DNA from: Myxococcales bacterium
Lineage (GTDB): Bacteria; Myxococcota_A; Polyangia; Nannocystales; Nannocystaceae
Assembly (NCBI GenBank): GCA_020633335.1
Contig: JACKDU010000004.1
Location: forward strand, 674,063 to 738,062
Direction: 5' to 3'
DNA: 64,000 nucleotides
Positions 32,420-40,719 of this stretch are shown here, in pieces. The notes beneath the pieces were generated by a model. The model did not search any database, was not told the origin of the DNA, and saw only the letters and a program-made list of their open reading frames with translations. The position numbers and the translations under genes are program-made. How positions within the stretch are numbered: the first letter of the stretch is position 1; every line of letters starts with the position of its first letter.

Positions 32420-34516
32420 ATGGAACTCGCGAAAGTTCGCAACATCGGGATCTCCGCCCACATCGACTCGGGCAAGACCACCCTGACGGAGCGCATCCTC
32501 TTCTACACCGGCCGCATCCACAAGATCGGCGAGGTCAAGGGGAAGACCGACGTCGGCGCGACGATGGACTCGATGGAGCTCGAGAAGGAGCGCGGGATCA
32601 CGATCCAGTCGGCCGCGACCTTCGTGCAGTGGAAGGACTTCTTCGTCAACATCATCGACACCCCGGGACACGTCGACTTCACCGTCGAGGTCGAGCGCGC
32701 GCTCGCGGTCCTCGACGGCGCGGTCCTGGTCCTCTGCGCGGTCGGTGGCGTGCAGTCGCAGTCGATCACCGTCGACCGCCAGATGCGGCGCTACAACGTC
32801 CCCCGCATCGCCTTCATCAACAAGATGGACCGCGCCGGCGCCAACGCCTTCAAGGTGACCAAGGCGCTCCGCGACAAGCTCCGCCACAACGCGGTGCTGA
32901 TGACCTACCCGATCGGCGCCGAGGACAACTTCCAGGGCATCGTCGATCTCCTCGAGCGCAAGGCGATGTACTTCGACGGCGACAACGGCGAGATCGTCCG
33001 GATCGAGGACGTCCCGGCCGAGCTCGCTGAGCCGGTCGAGGAGTGGCGCCTCAAGATCGTCGAGGCGCTCGGCGACTTCGACGACGACATCGCCATGATG
33101 TACCTCGAGGGCGAGGGCGAGTCGGTCACCGCCGAGCAGATGTACCCGGTGATCCGCAGGGCGACCCTCTCGCTCGAGATGACCCCGGTCTTCTGCGGCT
33201 CCGCCTTCAAGAACAAGGGCGTCCAGCACCTCCTCGACGGCGTCGGTCACTTCCTCCCCGACCCGACCGAGGTCCGCAACCAGGCCTACGACATGGACCT
33301 GAACAACGAGCAGGTCGACCTCGAGGTCCGCGACGACGCGGCGCTCTGCTCCCTCGCGTTCAAGCTCGAGGACGGCAAGTACGGCCAGCTCACCTACATC
33401 CGGATCTACCAGGGCAAGATCGCCCGCGGCGACACCCTCTACAACGCCCGCACCGGCAAGAAGGTCAAGGTCGGCCGCCTCGTCCGCATGCACTCGAACG
33501 AGATGGTCGAGATCGACGGCGCCGGCGCCGGCGACATCGTCGCCCTCTTCGGCATCGACTGCGCCTCCGGTGACACCTTCACCGACGGCCAGCGCAACTA
33601 CTCGATGCGCTCGATGTTCGTCCCCGCGCCGGTCATCTCCTACGCGGTCCAGCCGAAGAACAAGACCGGCCTCGCCAACTTCTCGAAGGCGCTCAACCGC
33701 TTCTCGAAGGAGGACCCGACCTTCAAGGTGACCCGCGACGAGGAGTCGGGCGAGACGATCATCGCCGGCATGGGCGAGCTCCACCTCGACGTCTACATCG
33801 AGCGTATGCGCCGCGAGTACGGCGTCGACACGATCGTCGGCGAGCCGCAGGTCGCCTACCGCGAGGCGATCACCCGCGAGGTCGACTTCATGTACACCCA
33901 CAAGAAGCAGACCGGCGGCTCGGGTCAGTACGCGAAGGTCGGCGGGGTGATGCGGCCGATCCCGGAGGACGCGGAGGAGAAGACCTACCGCTTCGTCGAC
34001 AACATCGTCGGCGGCAAGATCCCCCGCGAGTACATCTCCTCCTGTGACAACGGCTTCAAGCAGGCGCTCGATCGCGGCGTCCTGATCGGCTTCCCGGTCG
34101 TCGGCGTCGAGATGGAGATCAACGACGGCGCCGCCCACGCGGTCGACTCGAGCGACATGGCCTTCCAGATCGCCGCCCGCTCGGCCTTCAAGGAGACCAT
34201 GCCGAAGGCCGGCCCGGTGATCCTCGAGCCGCTCATGAAGGTCGTCGTCGAGACCCCGGAGGAGTTCCAGGGCACCGTCCAGGGCACCCTGATCCGCCGC
34301 CGCGGCAACATCGTCGGCTCCGAGAGCAGCGCCGGCACCTCGGTCATCGAGGCCCACATCCCGCTCGCCGAGATGTTCGGCTACTCGACCGAGCTCCGCT
34401 CCTGCACCCAGGGCAAGGCCGAGTTCTCGATGGAGTTCGAGCGCTACGGCCAGGTCCCCAAGAACATCCAGGACGAGCTGATGAAGAAGTACAAGGACGG
34501 CAAGCGGGTCGCCTGA
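32420..34516 (+). CDS. fusA: Elongation factor G, spd/mitochondrial-EFG1-like
   Basis: A 698-residue translational GTPase that moves tRNAs and mRNA through the ribosome. G1 is AHIDSGKTTLTERILFYTG, with Ser in place of the usual Ala in HIDAGKTT. G2 is RGITIQSAAT, G3 is DTPGHVDFT and G4 is NKMDRAGAN; domains II-V follow in order. The N-terminal region (MDSMELEKERGITIQSAAT, GGVQSQSITVDRQMRRYNVP) matches what I recall of mitochondrial EFG1 and its bacterial relatives in spirochaetes, planctomycetes and deltaproteobacteria (spdEFG1). It does not match the classical FusA of the str operon. In that family the factor does translocation, and a second paralogue does ribosome recycling. It is not next to rpsL/rpsG/tuf here. 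A strong terminator follows. Confidence 0.93.
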   Translation: MELAKVRNIGISAHIDSGKTTLTERILFYTGRIHKIGEVKGKTDVGATMDSMELEKERGITIQSAATFVQWKDFFVNIIDTPGHVDFTVEVERALAVLDGAVLVLCAVGGVQSQSITVDRQMRRYNVPRIAFINKMDRAGANAFKVTKALRDKLRHNAVLMTYPIGAEDNFQGIVDLLERKAMYFDGDNGEIVRIEDVPAELAEPVEEWRLKIVEALGDFDDDIAMMYLEGEGESVTAEQMYPVIRRATLSLEMTPVFCGSAFKNKGVQHLLDGVGHFLPDPTEVRNQAYDMDLNNEQVDLEVRDDAALCSLAFKLEDGKYGQLTYIRIYQGKIARGDTLYNARTGKKVKVGRLVRMHSNEMVEIDGAGAGDIVALFGIDCASGDTFTDGQRNYSMRSMFVPAPVISYAVQPKNKTGLANFSKALNRFSKEDPTFKVTRDEESGETIIAGMGELHLDVYIERMRREYGVDTIVGEPQVAYREAITREVDFMYTHKKQTGGSGQYAKVGGVMRPIPEDAEEKTYRFVDNIVGGKIPREYISSCDNGFKQALDRGVLIGFPVVGVEMEINDGAAHAVDSSDMAFQIAARSAFKETMPKAGPVILEPLMKVVVETPEEFQGTVQGTLIRRRGNIVGSESSAGTSVIEAHIPLAEMFGYSTELRSCTQGKAEFSMEFERYGQVPKNIQDELMKKYKDGKRVA

Positions 34517-34541
34517 TCCCGAGCCGCCCCGTGCGAAGGTC

Positions 34542-34581
34542 GAGCCCCGGCGCCCCACGGCGTCGGGGCTCTTCCCTTTTT
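34542..34581 (+). terminator. Rho-independent terminator after EF-G
   Basis: GAGCCCCG pairs with CGGGGCTC; an inner CGCC/GGCG pair extends the stem. It is followed by TTCCCTTTTT. It starts 26 bp past the EF-G stop and sits between convergent genes. Confidence 0.85.
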
Positions 34582-34589
34582 GGGTGTGC

Positions 34590-35789
34590 TCACTCGAGCG
34601 GCGGGTCCTCGGGGACGGGCTGGGCCGACGGGCGGGCCCGCTGGCGGCCGCGGAGGGTCGGCGTCAGGCCCCGCGGCCGGGGATGACGGCCCGGGTCGGC
34701 CGCCGGGCCCGCGCGCCGGCGGCGGGCCCCGGAGCGCTCATCACCGCCAAGGAGGCGGGCCGCGAGCTCGAGCTCGCCGGCGAGCTCGTCGACGCTGGCG
34801 ATGCGCGACCGCGGCGGCGCGAGGGCGGCGAGGAGGATCTCCTCGAGGGCCGCGGGCGGCGGCGGGACGTCGAGCTCGGCGAAGCGGCGCGGGGCCTCGC
34901 CCTCGAGGGCGCCGTGCGCGGCCGCGAAGGGCATCCGCCCGGTGGCCGCGCGGTAGAGGAGCACGCCGAGGGCGAAGACGTCGTGGATCGGCCCGGAGGG
35001 CCCCTCACCGGCCTCCGGCGGGGTGTAGCCCGGGGTCCCGAGGATCACCCCGCGGCCGGTGCAGAGGCGGGACGCCGGCGGGGTCATGTAGGGCTGGGTC
35101 TCGGCCCGGTAGGCCGGGGTCAGGCGGGCGATCCCGAGGTCGATCACCCGCGCGTCGATCACCCGGGGGCCGCCCGCCAGGAGGACGTTGGCCGGCTTGA
35201 GGTCGCGGTGGATCACGCCGCCGCGGTGGAGGGCGGCGACCGCCCGGCAGAGCTGTCGGCCGAGGGCGATGACCGCCGCCAGGCCCAGGCGGCGACCGCC
35301 GCGGAGGTGCTCGTCGAGGGCGCCGCCGCGGATCAGGTCCATCGTGTAGTAGGGGATCCCGTCGTCGGTGACCGCCATGTCGTGGGCGCGGATCAGGTGG
35401 CGGTTGTGGATTCGACTGAGGATCAGAAATTCGTGGCGGAATCGAGAGACCAGCTCGAGGTCTCCCACCAGCACCGGATCGAGGAGCTTGAGCGCGACGT
35501 CGCGGCGGCTGGCGAGGAAGCGGGCGGCGTAGACCTCGGCCATCCCGCCGCTGCCGATCCGCCGCAGGAGCTCGTAGCGACCGCTGACGAGCTCGCCGCT
35601 GCGGTCGCGGCGGCGGGCCGGCGGCCAGGCGAGCGCCGGCGGCCAGGGGCGGGCCGGCCCGGGCCCACGCGGACGTGACGCCCGCCCGCCCGCGATCGTC
35701 CACGGCGGCGCCGCGTCGATGTCCAGCTCGTCGGCGTCCGCCGGCCGCCGGAAGATCGTCCAGGTCGCTGCGCGCTCGCTCTCTCCCAT
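34590..35789 (-). CDS. Ser/Thr protein kinase, soluble
   Basis: A 399-residue kinase. A ~75-residue N-terminal tail leads to GRYELLRRIGSGGMAEVYAA, the VALKLL lysine, GGVIHRDLKPANVLL, then VIDLGIARL, where the DFG motif is DLG. The activation segment end is LGTPGYTPPEA. No transmembrane helix and no TPR are seen; the C-terminus is an Arg/Pro-rich tail, so it is probably cytoplasmic. Catalytic Asp and Lys are present and it should be active despite DLG. ATG 35789 (MGESERAATW) is chosen. It is divergent from the protease gene, with 220 bp of shared upstream DNA. Confidence 0.9.
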   Translation of the reverse strand: MGESERAATWTIFRRPADADELDIDAAPPWTIAGGRASRPRGPGPARPWPPALAWPPARRRDRSGELVSGRYELLRRIGSGGMAEVYAARFLASRRDVALKLLDPVLVGDLELVSRFRHEFLILSRIHNRHLIRAHDMAVTDDGIPYYTMDLIRGGALDEHLRGGRRLGLAAVIALGRQLCRAVAALHRGGVIHRDLKPANVLLAGGPRVIDARVIDLGIARLTPAYRAETQPYMTPPASRLCTGRGVILGTPGYTPPEAGEGPSGPIHDVFALGVLLYRAATGRMPFAAAHGALEGEAPRRFAELDVPPPPAALEEILLAALAPPRSRIASVDELAGELELAARLLGGDERSGARRRRAGPAADPGRHPRPRGLTPTLRGRQRARPSAQPVPEDPPLE

Positions 35790-36009
35790 GCTCGTCGTCC
35801 CTTCGGCCCCCGCGTCGATCAACGGGGGCACGCGGGGGTCGGCCGCCGGCGGGAGGCGTTGCACGCCGGCGCGCGAGCCCGACCGCCGCCACGCTCGACC
35901 GCCGCCGCCGCGATCGTCGCGCGCACCAATGCGGCTACACCAGGGAGCGGACCGGGGCCCGGGCGATCGCTCGAGCGGATGCGCCCCGCTTCCGGCATGA
36001 TCGCCGACG

Positions 36010-37434
36010 ATGGCCCCGCTGGCGCACCCCCTCTCGCTCCTCCTGGCGGCGGCGCCCCTCGCCGCCCCGCCGCCGGGCGAGCCGCCGGCGATCTACGGCG
36101 GCCAGGCGGCCTCGACCTGCCAGTGGCCGCAGGCGGTCGCCCTCTACGACGGCGGCAACTCGCAGCTCTGCTCGGCCGCGCTGATCCACCCGCAGATCGC
36201 GGTCTACGCCGCCCACTGCGGGACCGGCTTCTCGACCCTGCGCCTCGGCGAGGACGTGACCGCGCCGGCGATCAAGGCCGAGCTCGCCGGCTGCTACGCC
36301 CACCCGGAGGTCGACGGCACGCCGGCCCGTGACTTCGCCTACTGCCGCCTCGCCGCGCCGATCCTCGAGGTGCCGCTGGTCCCGCCGCTGGTCGGCTGCG
36401 AGACCGAGCTCCTCGCCCCGGGGGCGCCGATGACCCTGGTCGGCTTCGGCGAGATCGAGGGCGGGAGCGCCGGCGACAAGAACTGGGTCGACGTGGCGAT
36501 CGACACCTACCCCTTCATGGAGAGCCTGATCCTCGCCGGCGGCGACGGCCTCGGGACCTGCAAGTGGGACTCCGGCGCCCCCGGCTACGTCGCCCTCGCC
36601 GACGGCACCTGGCGGACCGCCGGCGTGACCTACGGGACCACCCTCACCTGCGGGGCCGGGACCGTGCTGATCCCCCTCTTCGGCTTCCTCGGCTGGCTCG
36701 AGGAGCACTCGGGGATCGACGTGACCCCCTGCCACGACGCCGACGGCACCTGGAACCCGGACGGCCGCTGCGATCACCTCGCGACCGATCCCGGCCTCGG
36801 CGGCGGGAGCTGGGACGAGCGCTGCCCGGGGCCCCTCGGCGGCCCCGGGGCCGCCTGCGGCGACCCCTACACCGCGACCCCCGATGATTCTCCGCCGACG
36901 GTGATGATCGCCGAGCCGGCCGACGGCAGCGTCTTCCCGGGCCCCTCGCTCGACCTCGTCGCCCTCGTCGACGCCGACGACGGCGAGGGCTGGGGGCTCG
37001 ACGAGGTCTCGCTCGCGGTCAACGGCCAGGAGAGCCCGCCGCTCGCCCTCCCCCCCTTCGCCTACGCGCTCTCCCTGCCCGAAGGGACATGGACGCTCGT
37101 CGCCAGCGCCCGCGACTACGCCGGCCTCGAGGGGAGCTCCCGGCCGGTGGTGATCACGGTCGGTGAGCCGGCGGCCGCGACCACCTCCGACGGCGGCAGC
37201 GCCGGTGAGACGAGCGCGGCGAGCGAGGGATCGACCGCCGCGACGGCGACGAGCGATCCTCCCGACACAAGCGGGGACACCACCGACTCGAGCGCGAGCG
37301 CGACCTCAGGATCGGCCGCGGAGACCGACTCCGGCTGCGCCTGCGCGGCCGAGGGTCCGCGCGCGCCGACGTCTTTGCTGGCGCTCATTCTGGTGGTCAG
37401 CAGGCGCAGGCGCGGCAAAACCAGCGCCCGCTAA
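36010..37434 (+). CDS. Trypsin-like serine protease with MYXO-CTERM tail
   Basis: A 474-residue secreted protein. After a signal peptide (LSLLLAAAPLAA), the chymotrypsin fold begins IYGGQAASTCQWPQAVALY. The triad is visible: His in VYAAHCG, Asp in ARDFAYCRL and Ser in TCKWDSGAPGY. The last is normally GDSGGP, so the oxyanion-hole Gly193 position is Trp here. An Ig-like or beta-sandwich region follows (PPTVMIAEPADGSVFPGP), then a long Ser/Thr/Ala/Gly linker. The C-terminal sorting tail has CACAAEGPRAPT, a short hydrophobic segment and RRRR. MYXO-CTERM tails are processed for surface attachment. The oddity in the active site makes proteolytic activity uncertain; it may be a pseudoprotease or a highly specific enzyme. 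Confidence 0.88.
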   Translation: MAPLAHPLSLLLAAAPLAAPPPGEPPAIYGGQAASTCQWPQAVALYDGGNSQLCSAALIHPQIAVYAAHCGTGFSTLRLGEDVTAPAIKAELAGCYAHPEVDGTPARDFAYCRLAAPILEVPLVPPLVGCETELLAPGAPMTLVGFGEIEGGSAGDKNWVDVAIDTYPFMESLILAGGDGLGTCKWDSGAPGYVALADGTWRTAGVTYGTTLTCGAGTVLIPLFGFLGWLEEHSGIDVTPCHDADGTWNPDGRCDHLATDPGLGGGSWDERCPGPLGGPGAACGDPYTATPDDSPPTVMIAEPADGSVFPGPSLDLVALVDADDGEGWGLDEVSLAVNGQESPPLALPPFAYALSLPEGTWTLVASARDYAGLEGSSRPVVITVGEPAAATTSDGGSAGETSAASEGSTAATATSDPPDTSGDTTDSSASATSGSAAETDSGCACAAEGPRAPTSLLALILVVSRRRRGKTSAR

Positions 37435-37463
37435 TCAGCGAGATTCTCTGTAGATTTGGGGTC

Positions 37464-38585
37464 ATGGACGCAGTGGCGATCCGCGATGACGAGATCATCG
37501 CGCGGCAGGTCTCTGAGATCTCGGACGCCATCGTCCGGCGCTGGCTCGACGCGTTCGCGCTCCCGGACGACCCGCTCTCCGGGGCGGCCGCGACCGAGGT
37601 GGTCCACCGCCTCATCGACGGCAGCGTCGACGCCGACCCCGAGGCGGTCGCGCCGATGCTCACGATCCTGGCGAAGGAGGGCGAGCGCCGGGCTCAGCGC
37701 GCCCTCACCGAGCTCGAGCGCCAGCTCCTCATCGCCATCGAGGACGAGGTCGCGCGTCAGGCCGGCGCGGCCGACCCGCGGGCGATCGTCGCCCTCTGCC
37801 GGCGGATCCACGAGGGGATCGCCGCCCTCGCGCGCGCCCTCGGCCGCGCCCTGGACGAGCGCGACGCCGAGCGCCTCAAGGCCGCCCACGATGACCTCTC
37901 GCGCTTCGCCCACTGGACCCGCCACGAGCTCAACAACCGCCTCGGGGTCGCCTCCCTGACCGCGACGCTCCTCGACGAGGCGCTCCAGGAAGGCGACGCC
38001 GAGCGGGCCGCCGCCCTCGGGCTCCGCCTCCGCGAGCTCCTCACGGTCCTCGGCAACGTCACCAACGAGGTGCTGGTGATCGCCTCGGGCCGCGCCTTCG
38101 CCGAGCAGTCGACGGTCGCCGGCGATCTCGGCGGCGTGCTCCAGCGGCTCGCCAAGGAGATGCTCCCCTTCGCCGAGCACGACGGCGTCGATCTGGTGCT
38201 CCCGACCAAGCCGCCCGCGCTCCAGGTCGACGCCCGCCGCGTCCACCTCCTCCTCGGGATCCTCGTCCACAACGCGATCAAGTTCGCCGACCCCCGAAAG
38301 AGCCGCCGCTGGGTCCGGATCGAGCTCACGCCGATGGAGGAGCCCGGCGCCTGGCGGCTCAGCGTCGTCGACAACGGGCCGGGGATCGCCGGCGAGATCC
38401 GCGAGGCGATCTTTGACCCCGGCTTCACGAGCGCCGACGACCGCGCGGGCCAGGGCCTCGGCCTGGCGATCGCCCGGCAGGCGGCCGCCCAGCTCGGGAC
38501 CTCGGTGTGGGTGACCAGCGTGCCCGGGGCCGGCTCGACCTTCTCGTTCACCTTCCACGAGCTCTCGCCGGCGCGCGAGGGCTAG
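37464..38585 (+). CDS. Soluble histidine kinase
   Basis: 373 residues with no membrane helix. The N-terminal ~130 residues are helical (RRAQRALTELERQLLIAIED), followed by a dimerisation/phosphoacceptor region with FAHWTRHELNNRLGVA (His154). A HATPase_c domain follows with HNAIKFA, VVDNGPGIAG and GQGLGLAIARQAA. There is no receiver and no partner gene adjacent, so it is another orphan two-component kinase. The start has no strong ribosome-binding site. The protease gene ends only 29 bp upstream on the same strand, so they may share a transcript. Confidence 0.85.
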   Translation: MDAVAIRDDEIIARQVSEISDAIVRRWLDAFALPDDPLSGAAATEVVHRLIDGSVDADPEAVAPMLTILAKEGERRAQRALTELERQLLIAIEDEVARQAGAADPRAIVALCRRIHEGIAALARALGRALDERDAERLKAAHDDLSRFAHWTRHELNNRLGVASLTATLLDEALQEGDAERAAALGLRLRELLTVLGNVTNEVLVIASGRAFAEQSTVAGDLGGVLQRLAKEMLPFAEHDGVDLVLPTKPPALQVDARRVHLLLGILVHNAIKFADPRKSRRWVRIELTPMEEPGAWRLSVVDNGPGIAGEIREAIFDPGFTSADDRAGQGLGLAIARQAAAQLGTSVWVTSVPGAGSTFSFTFHELSPAREG

Positions 38586-38664
38586 CCCCTCTGCGCGCGC
38601 TCGCGCCTCGCGGCCGCCCCGTCGCTCCCCGCGATCCGGGCGAGGCCCGCGCTCGTAGCTCAGG

Positions 38665-39852
38665 GTGGACCTCCGACGCAGCCTCGCCCTCGCCCTCGCG
38701 CTCGGCCTCAGCGCGGCCCTCGCCTGCTCGTCGACCGCCAGCGTCAGCGAGGTCGGCCTCGACCTGCCGAGCGACGAGGCCGCGCCCCCGGCCGACGCGG
38801 ACGCCGGCCCGCTGGCGATCCGTGGCGCATGGATCATCGGACATGGCCGATCGGACATACTCATCGAAGCCGGGGTGATCACGGCGATCGACCCCGCGCT
38901 CCCGGTCCACGCCGACGAGGTGACGGTCGCGGCCGCCGGCCTCTGGGTCGCGCCCGCGGCGATCGACTCCCACGTCCACCTCGACTACGTGCGGGCGCCG
39001 CACGAGATGGCCGCCGGCGGGGTCGCGGCGGCGGTCGACCTCGGCGCCCCCGAGCGCCTCTTCGACGAGCGCGCCCGCGCTGAGTTCGCCCCCCTCACCC
39101 TCCTCGCCGCCGGGCCGATCCTCGCGGCCACCGGCGGCTACCCGACCCAGAGCTGGGGGCGGGACGGCTTCGGCCGGGAGTGCGAGGACCTGGCGGCCGC
39201 CCTCGCGGCGGTCGACGAGCTCGCCGATCGCGGGGCGGCGCTGATCAAGGTCGCCCTCGCGGAGGGCCCGCGCCTCGACGACGCGACCCTCGCCGCCCTG
39301 ATCGACCGCGCCCACGCCCGCGGCCTCCGGGTCGCCGCCCACGCCCTCGGCGACGCCGACGCGCGCCTCGCGGGCGAGCTCGGGGTCGACGTCCTCGCCC
39401 ACACCCCGCTGGAGCCGCTCACGGCCCCGACCCTCGCGCTCTGGTCGGGCCGGGCGGTGATCTCGACGCTCGACGCCTTCGGCGCGGGCGAGGCCGCGGT
39501 CGCCAACCTCCGCGCGCTCCGCGACGCCGGCGCGACGATCCTCTACGGCACCGACTTCGGCAACTCGCAGGCCGCCGGGATCGACCCCCGGGAGCTCAGC
39601 GCCCTGACCCGCGCGGGCCTCGACGGCGCGGCGATCCTCGCGGCGATGGGCCCCGCGCCCGCGGAATTCTGGGGCCTCGCCGGCCACGGGCGCCTCGAGG
39701 TCGGCGCCCCCGCGTCGCTCCTCCTCCTCCGCGCGGACCCGCAGGAGGACCCGCAGGCGCTCGCCTGGCCGCGGGCCGTGCTGATCGCCGGCCGCCCCCT
39801 CGCCGACGAGGGCCCCCTGGCCGCCGCCGGAATTGCGGTTGAAGAGCCCTGA
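38665..39852 (+). CDS. Amidohydrolase-family lipoprotein
   Basis: 395 residues from a GTG start. The signal LALALALGLSAALAC ends in a lipobox. The TIM-barrel amidohydrolase fold is visible: ADEVTVAAAGLWVAPAAIDSHVHLDY (HxH metal ligands), ALIKVAL (Lys position), VAAHALGDAD and VLAHTPLEP (His ligands), and ILYGTDFGNS (catalytic Asp). The end, GHGRLEVGAPASLLLL, is the usual urease-alpha-like beta-sandwich closing. It probably hydrolyses a cyclic amide or peptide-like bond in the periplasm. The next gene begins 21 bp downstream. Confidence 0.87.
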   Translation: MDLRRSLALALALGLSAALACSSTASVSEVGLDLPSDEAAPPADADAGPLAIRGAWIIGHGRSDILIEAGVITAIDPALPVHADEVTVAAAGLWVAPAAIDSHVHLDYVRAPHEMAAGGVAAAVDLGAPERLFDERARAEFAPLTLLAAGPILAATGGYPTQSWGRDGFGRECEDLAAALAAVDELADRGAALIKVALAEGPRLDDATLAALIDRAHARGLRVAAHALGDADARLAGELGVDVLAHTPLEPLTAPTLALWSGRAVISTLDAFGAGEAAVANLRALRDAGATILYGTDFGNSQAAGIDPRELSALTRAGLDGAAILAAMGPAPAEFWGLAGHGRLEVGAPASLLLLRADPQEDPQALAWPRAVLIAGRPLADEGPLAAAGIAVEEP

Positions 39853-39873
39853 GCGATTGGCGATGTTCGCCCC

Positions 39874-40719
39874 GTGCTCCTCCACCCGCGGCTGATCCTC
39901 GGCGTCATCTCCCTCGGCGGGGCGATCGGCGGCGCGCGGATCCTCCGGGGCCGCCGCGAGCGGCACGCGCGAGAGATCGAGCGTGTCCGCCAGGCGCTCC
40001 TGACCGATCCCGAGCCCGATCCCTTCGCGCTCGCCTGGGTCGCCGGGCTCCCCGAGCCGGCGCGCCGCTACCTCGCGCACGCGCTCGCGCCCGGCGTCCA
40101 GATCCCGACCTCGGTGACCCTGCGGATGGTCGGCAACCTCCGCGGCGAGCCCGGCGGCGAGTGGCTCGAGGTCGAGGCCGACGAGGTCTTGGCGCCGCCG
40201 CGCGGGCTCGTCTGGTCGGCGCGGGTGCGCGGCCGCGTGCTCGCGCTGAGCGGCGACGACTACTACCTCGCCGGCCGCGGCGGCACCGAGTTCTGGCTCG
40301 CCGATCGCCTCCCGCTGATCCACGCGGGCGGCCCCGACGTCGCCCGCTCGGCCGCCGGCCGGGTCGCCGCCGAGTCGGTGCTCCTGCCCTCGTCGCTCCT
40401 CCCGGGCCACGGCCTCGAGTGGCGACCGGGCGACGACATGGACTCCGCGCGGGCGCTCTTCAAGGTCGACACGACGCCGGCCGAGCTCACCCTCCGCCTC
40501 GCCGGCGACGGCGCGCTGCGCTCGGCGAGCCTCCAGCGCTGGGGCCGGATCGGCCGCCACGGCCGCTGGGGCTGGCAGGGCTTCCGGGTCGACGCCTTCG
40601 CCGAGCGCACCTTCGCCGGGGTGACGATCCCGGTCCGCCTGAGCGCGACCTGGATCCCCGAGGAGGGGCCCGAGTTCGAGTTCTTCCGGGCGGAGATCAC
40701 CCGCGCGACCTTCGGCTAG
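39874..40719 (+). CDS. DUF6544-like protein with N-terminal membrane helix
   Basis: 281 residues from GTG 39874. A single N-terminal hydrophobic helix (LILGVISLGGAIGGA) is followed by LPEPARRYLAHALAPG, VWSARVRGRVLALSGDDYYLAG, SAAGRVAAESVLLPSSLLPG and FRVDAFAERTFAGVTIPVRL. This order is typical of the DUF6544 family, whose function is unknown. The protein should be anchored in the inner membrane. Its stop TAG overlaps the stop of the convergent kinase in a shared CTAG (40716-40719). It probably forms an operon with the amidohydrolase upstream. Confidence 0.7.
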   Translation: MLLHPRLILGVISLGGAIGGARILRGRRERHAREIERVRQALLTDPEPDPFALAWVAGLPEPARRYLAHALAPGVQIPTSVTLRMVGNLRGEPGGEWLEVEADEVLAPPRGLVWSARVRGRVLALSGDDYYLAGRGGTEFWLADRLPLIHAGGPDVARSAAGRVAAESVLLPSSLLPGHGLEWRPGDDMDSARALFKVDTTPAELTLRLAGDGALRSASLQRWGRIGRHGRWGWQGFRVDAFAERTFAGVTIPVRLSATWIPEEGPEFEFFRAEITRATFG

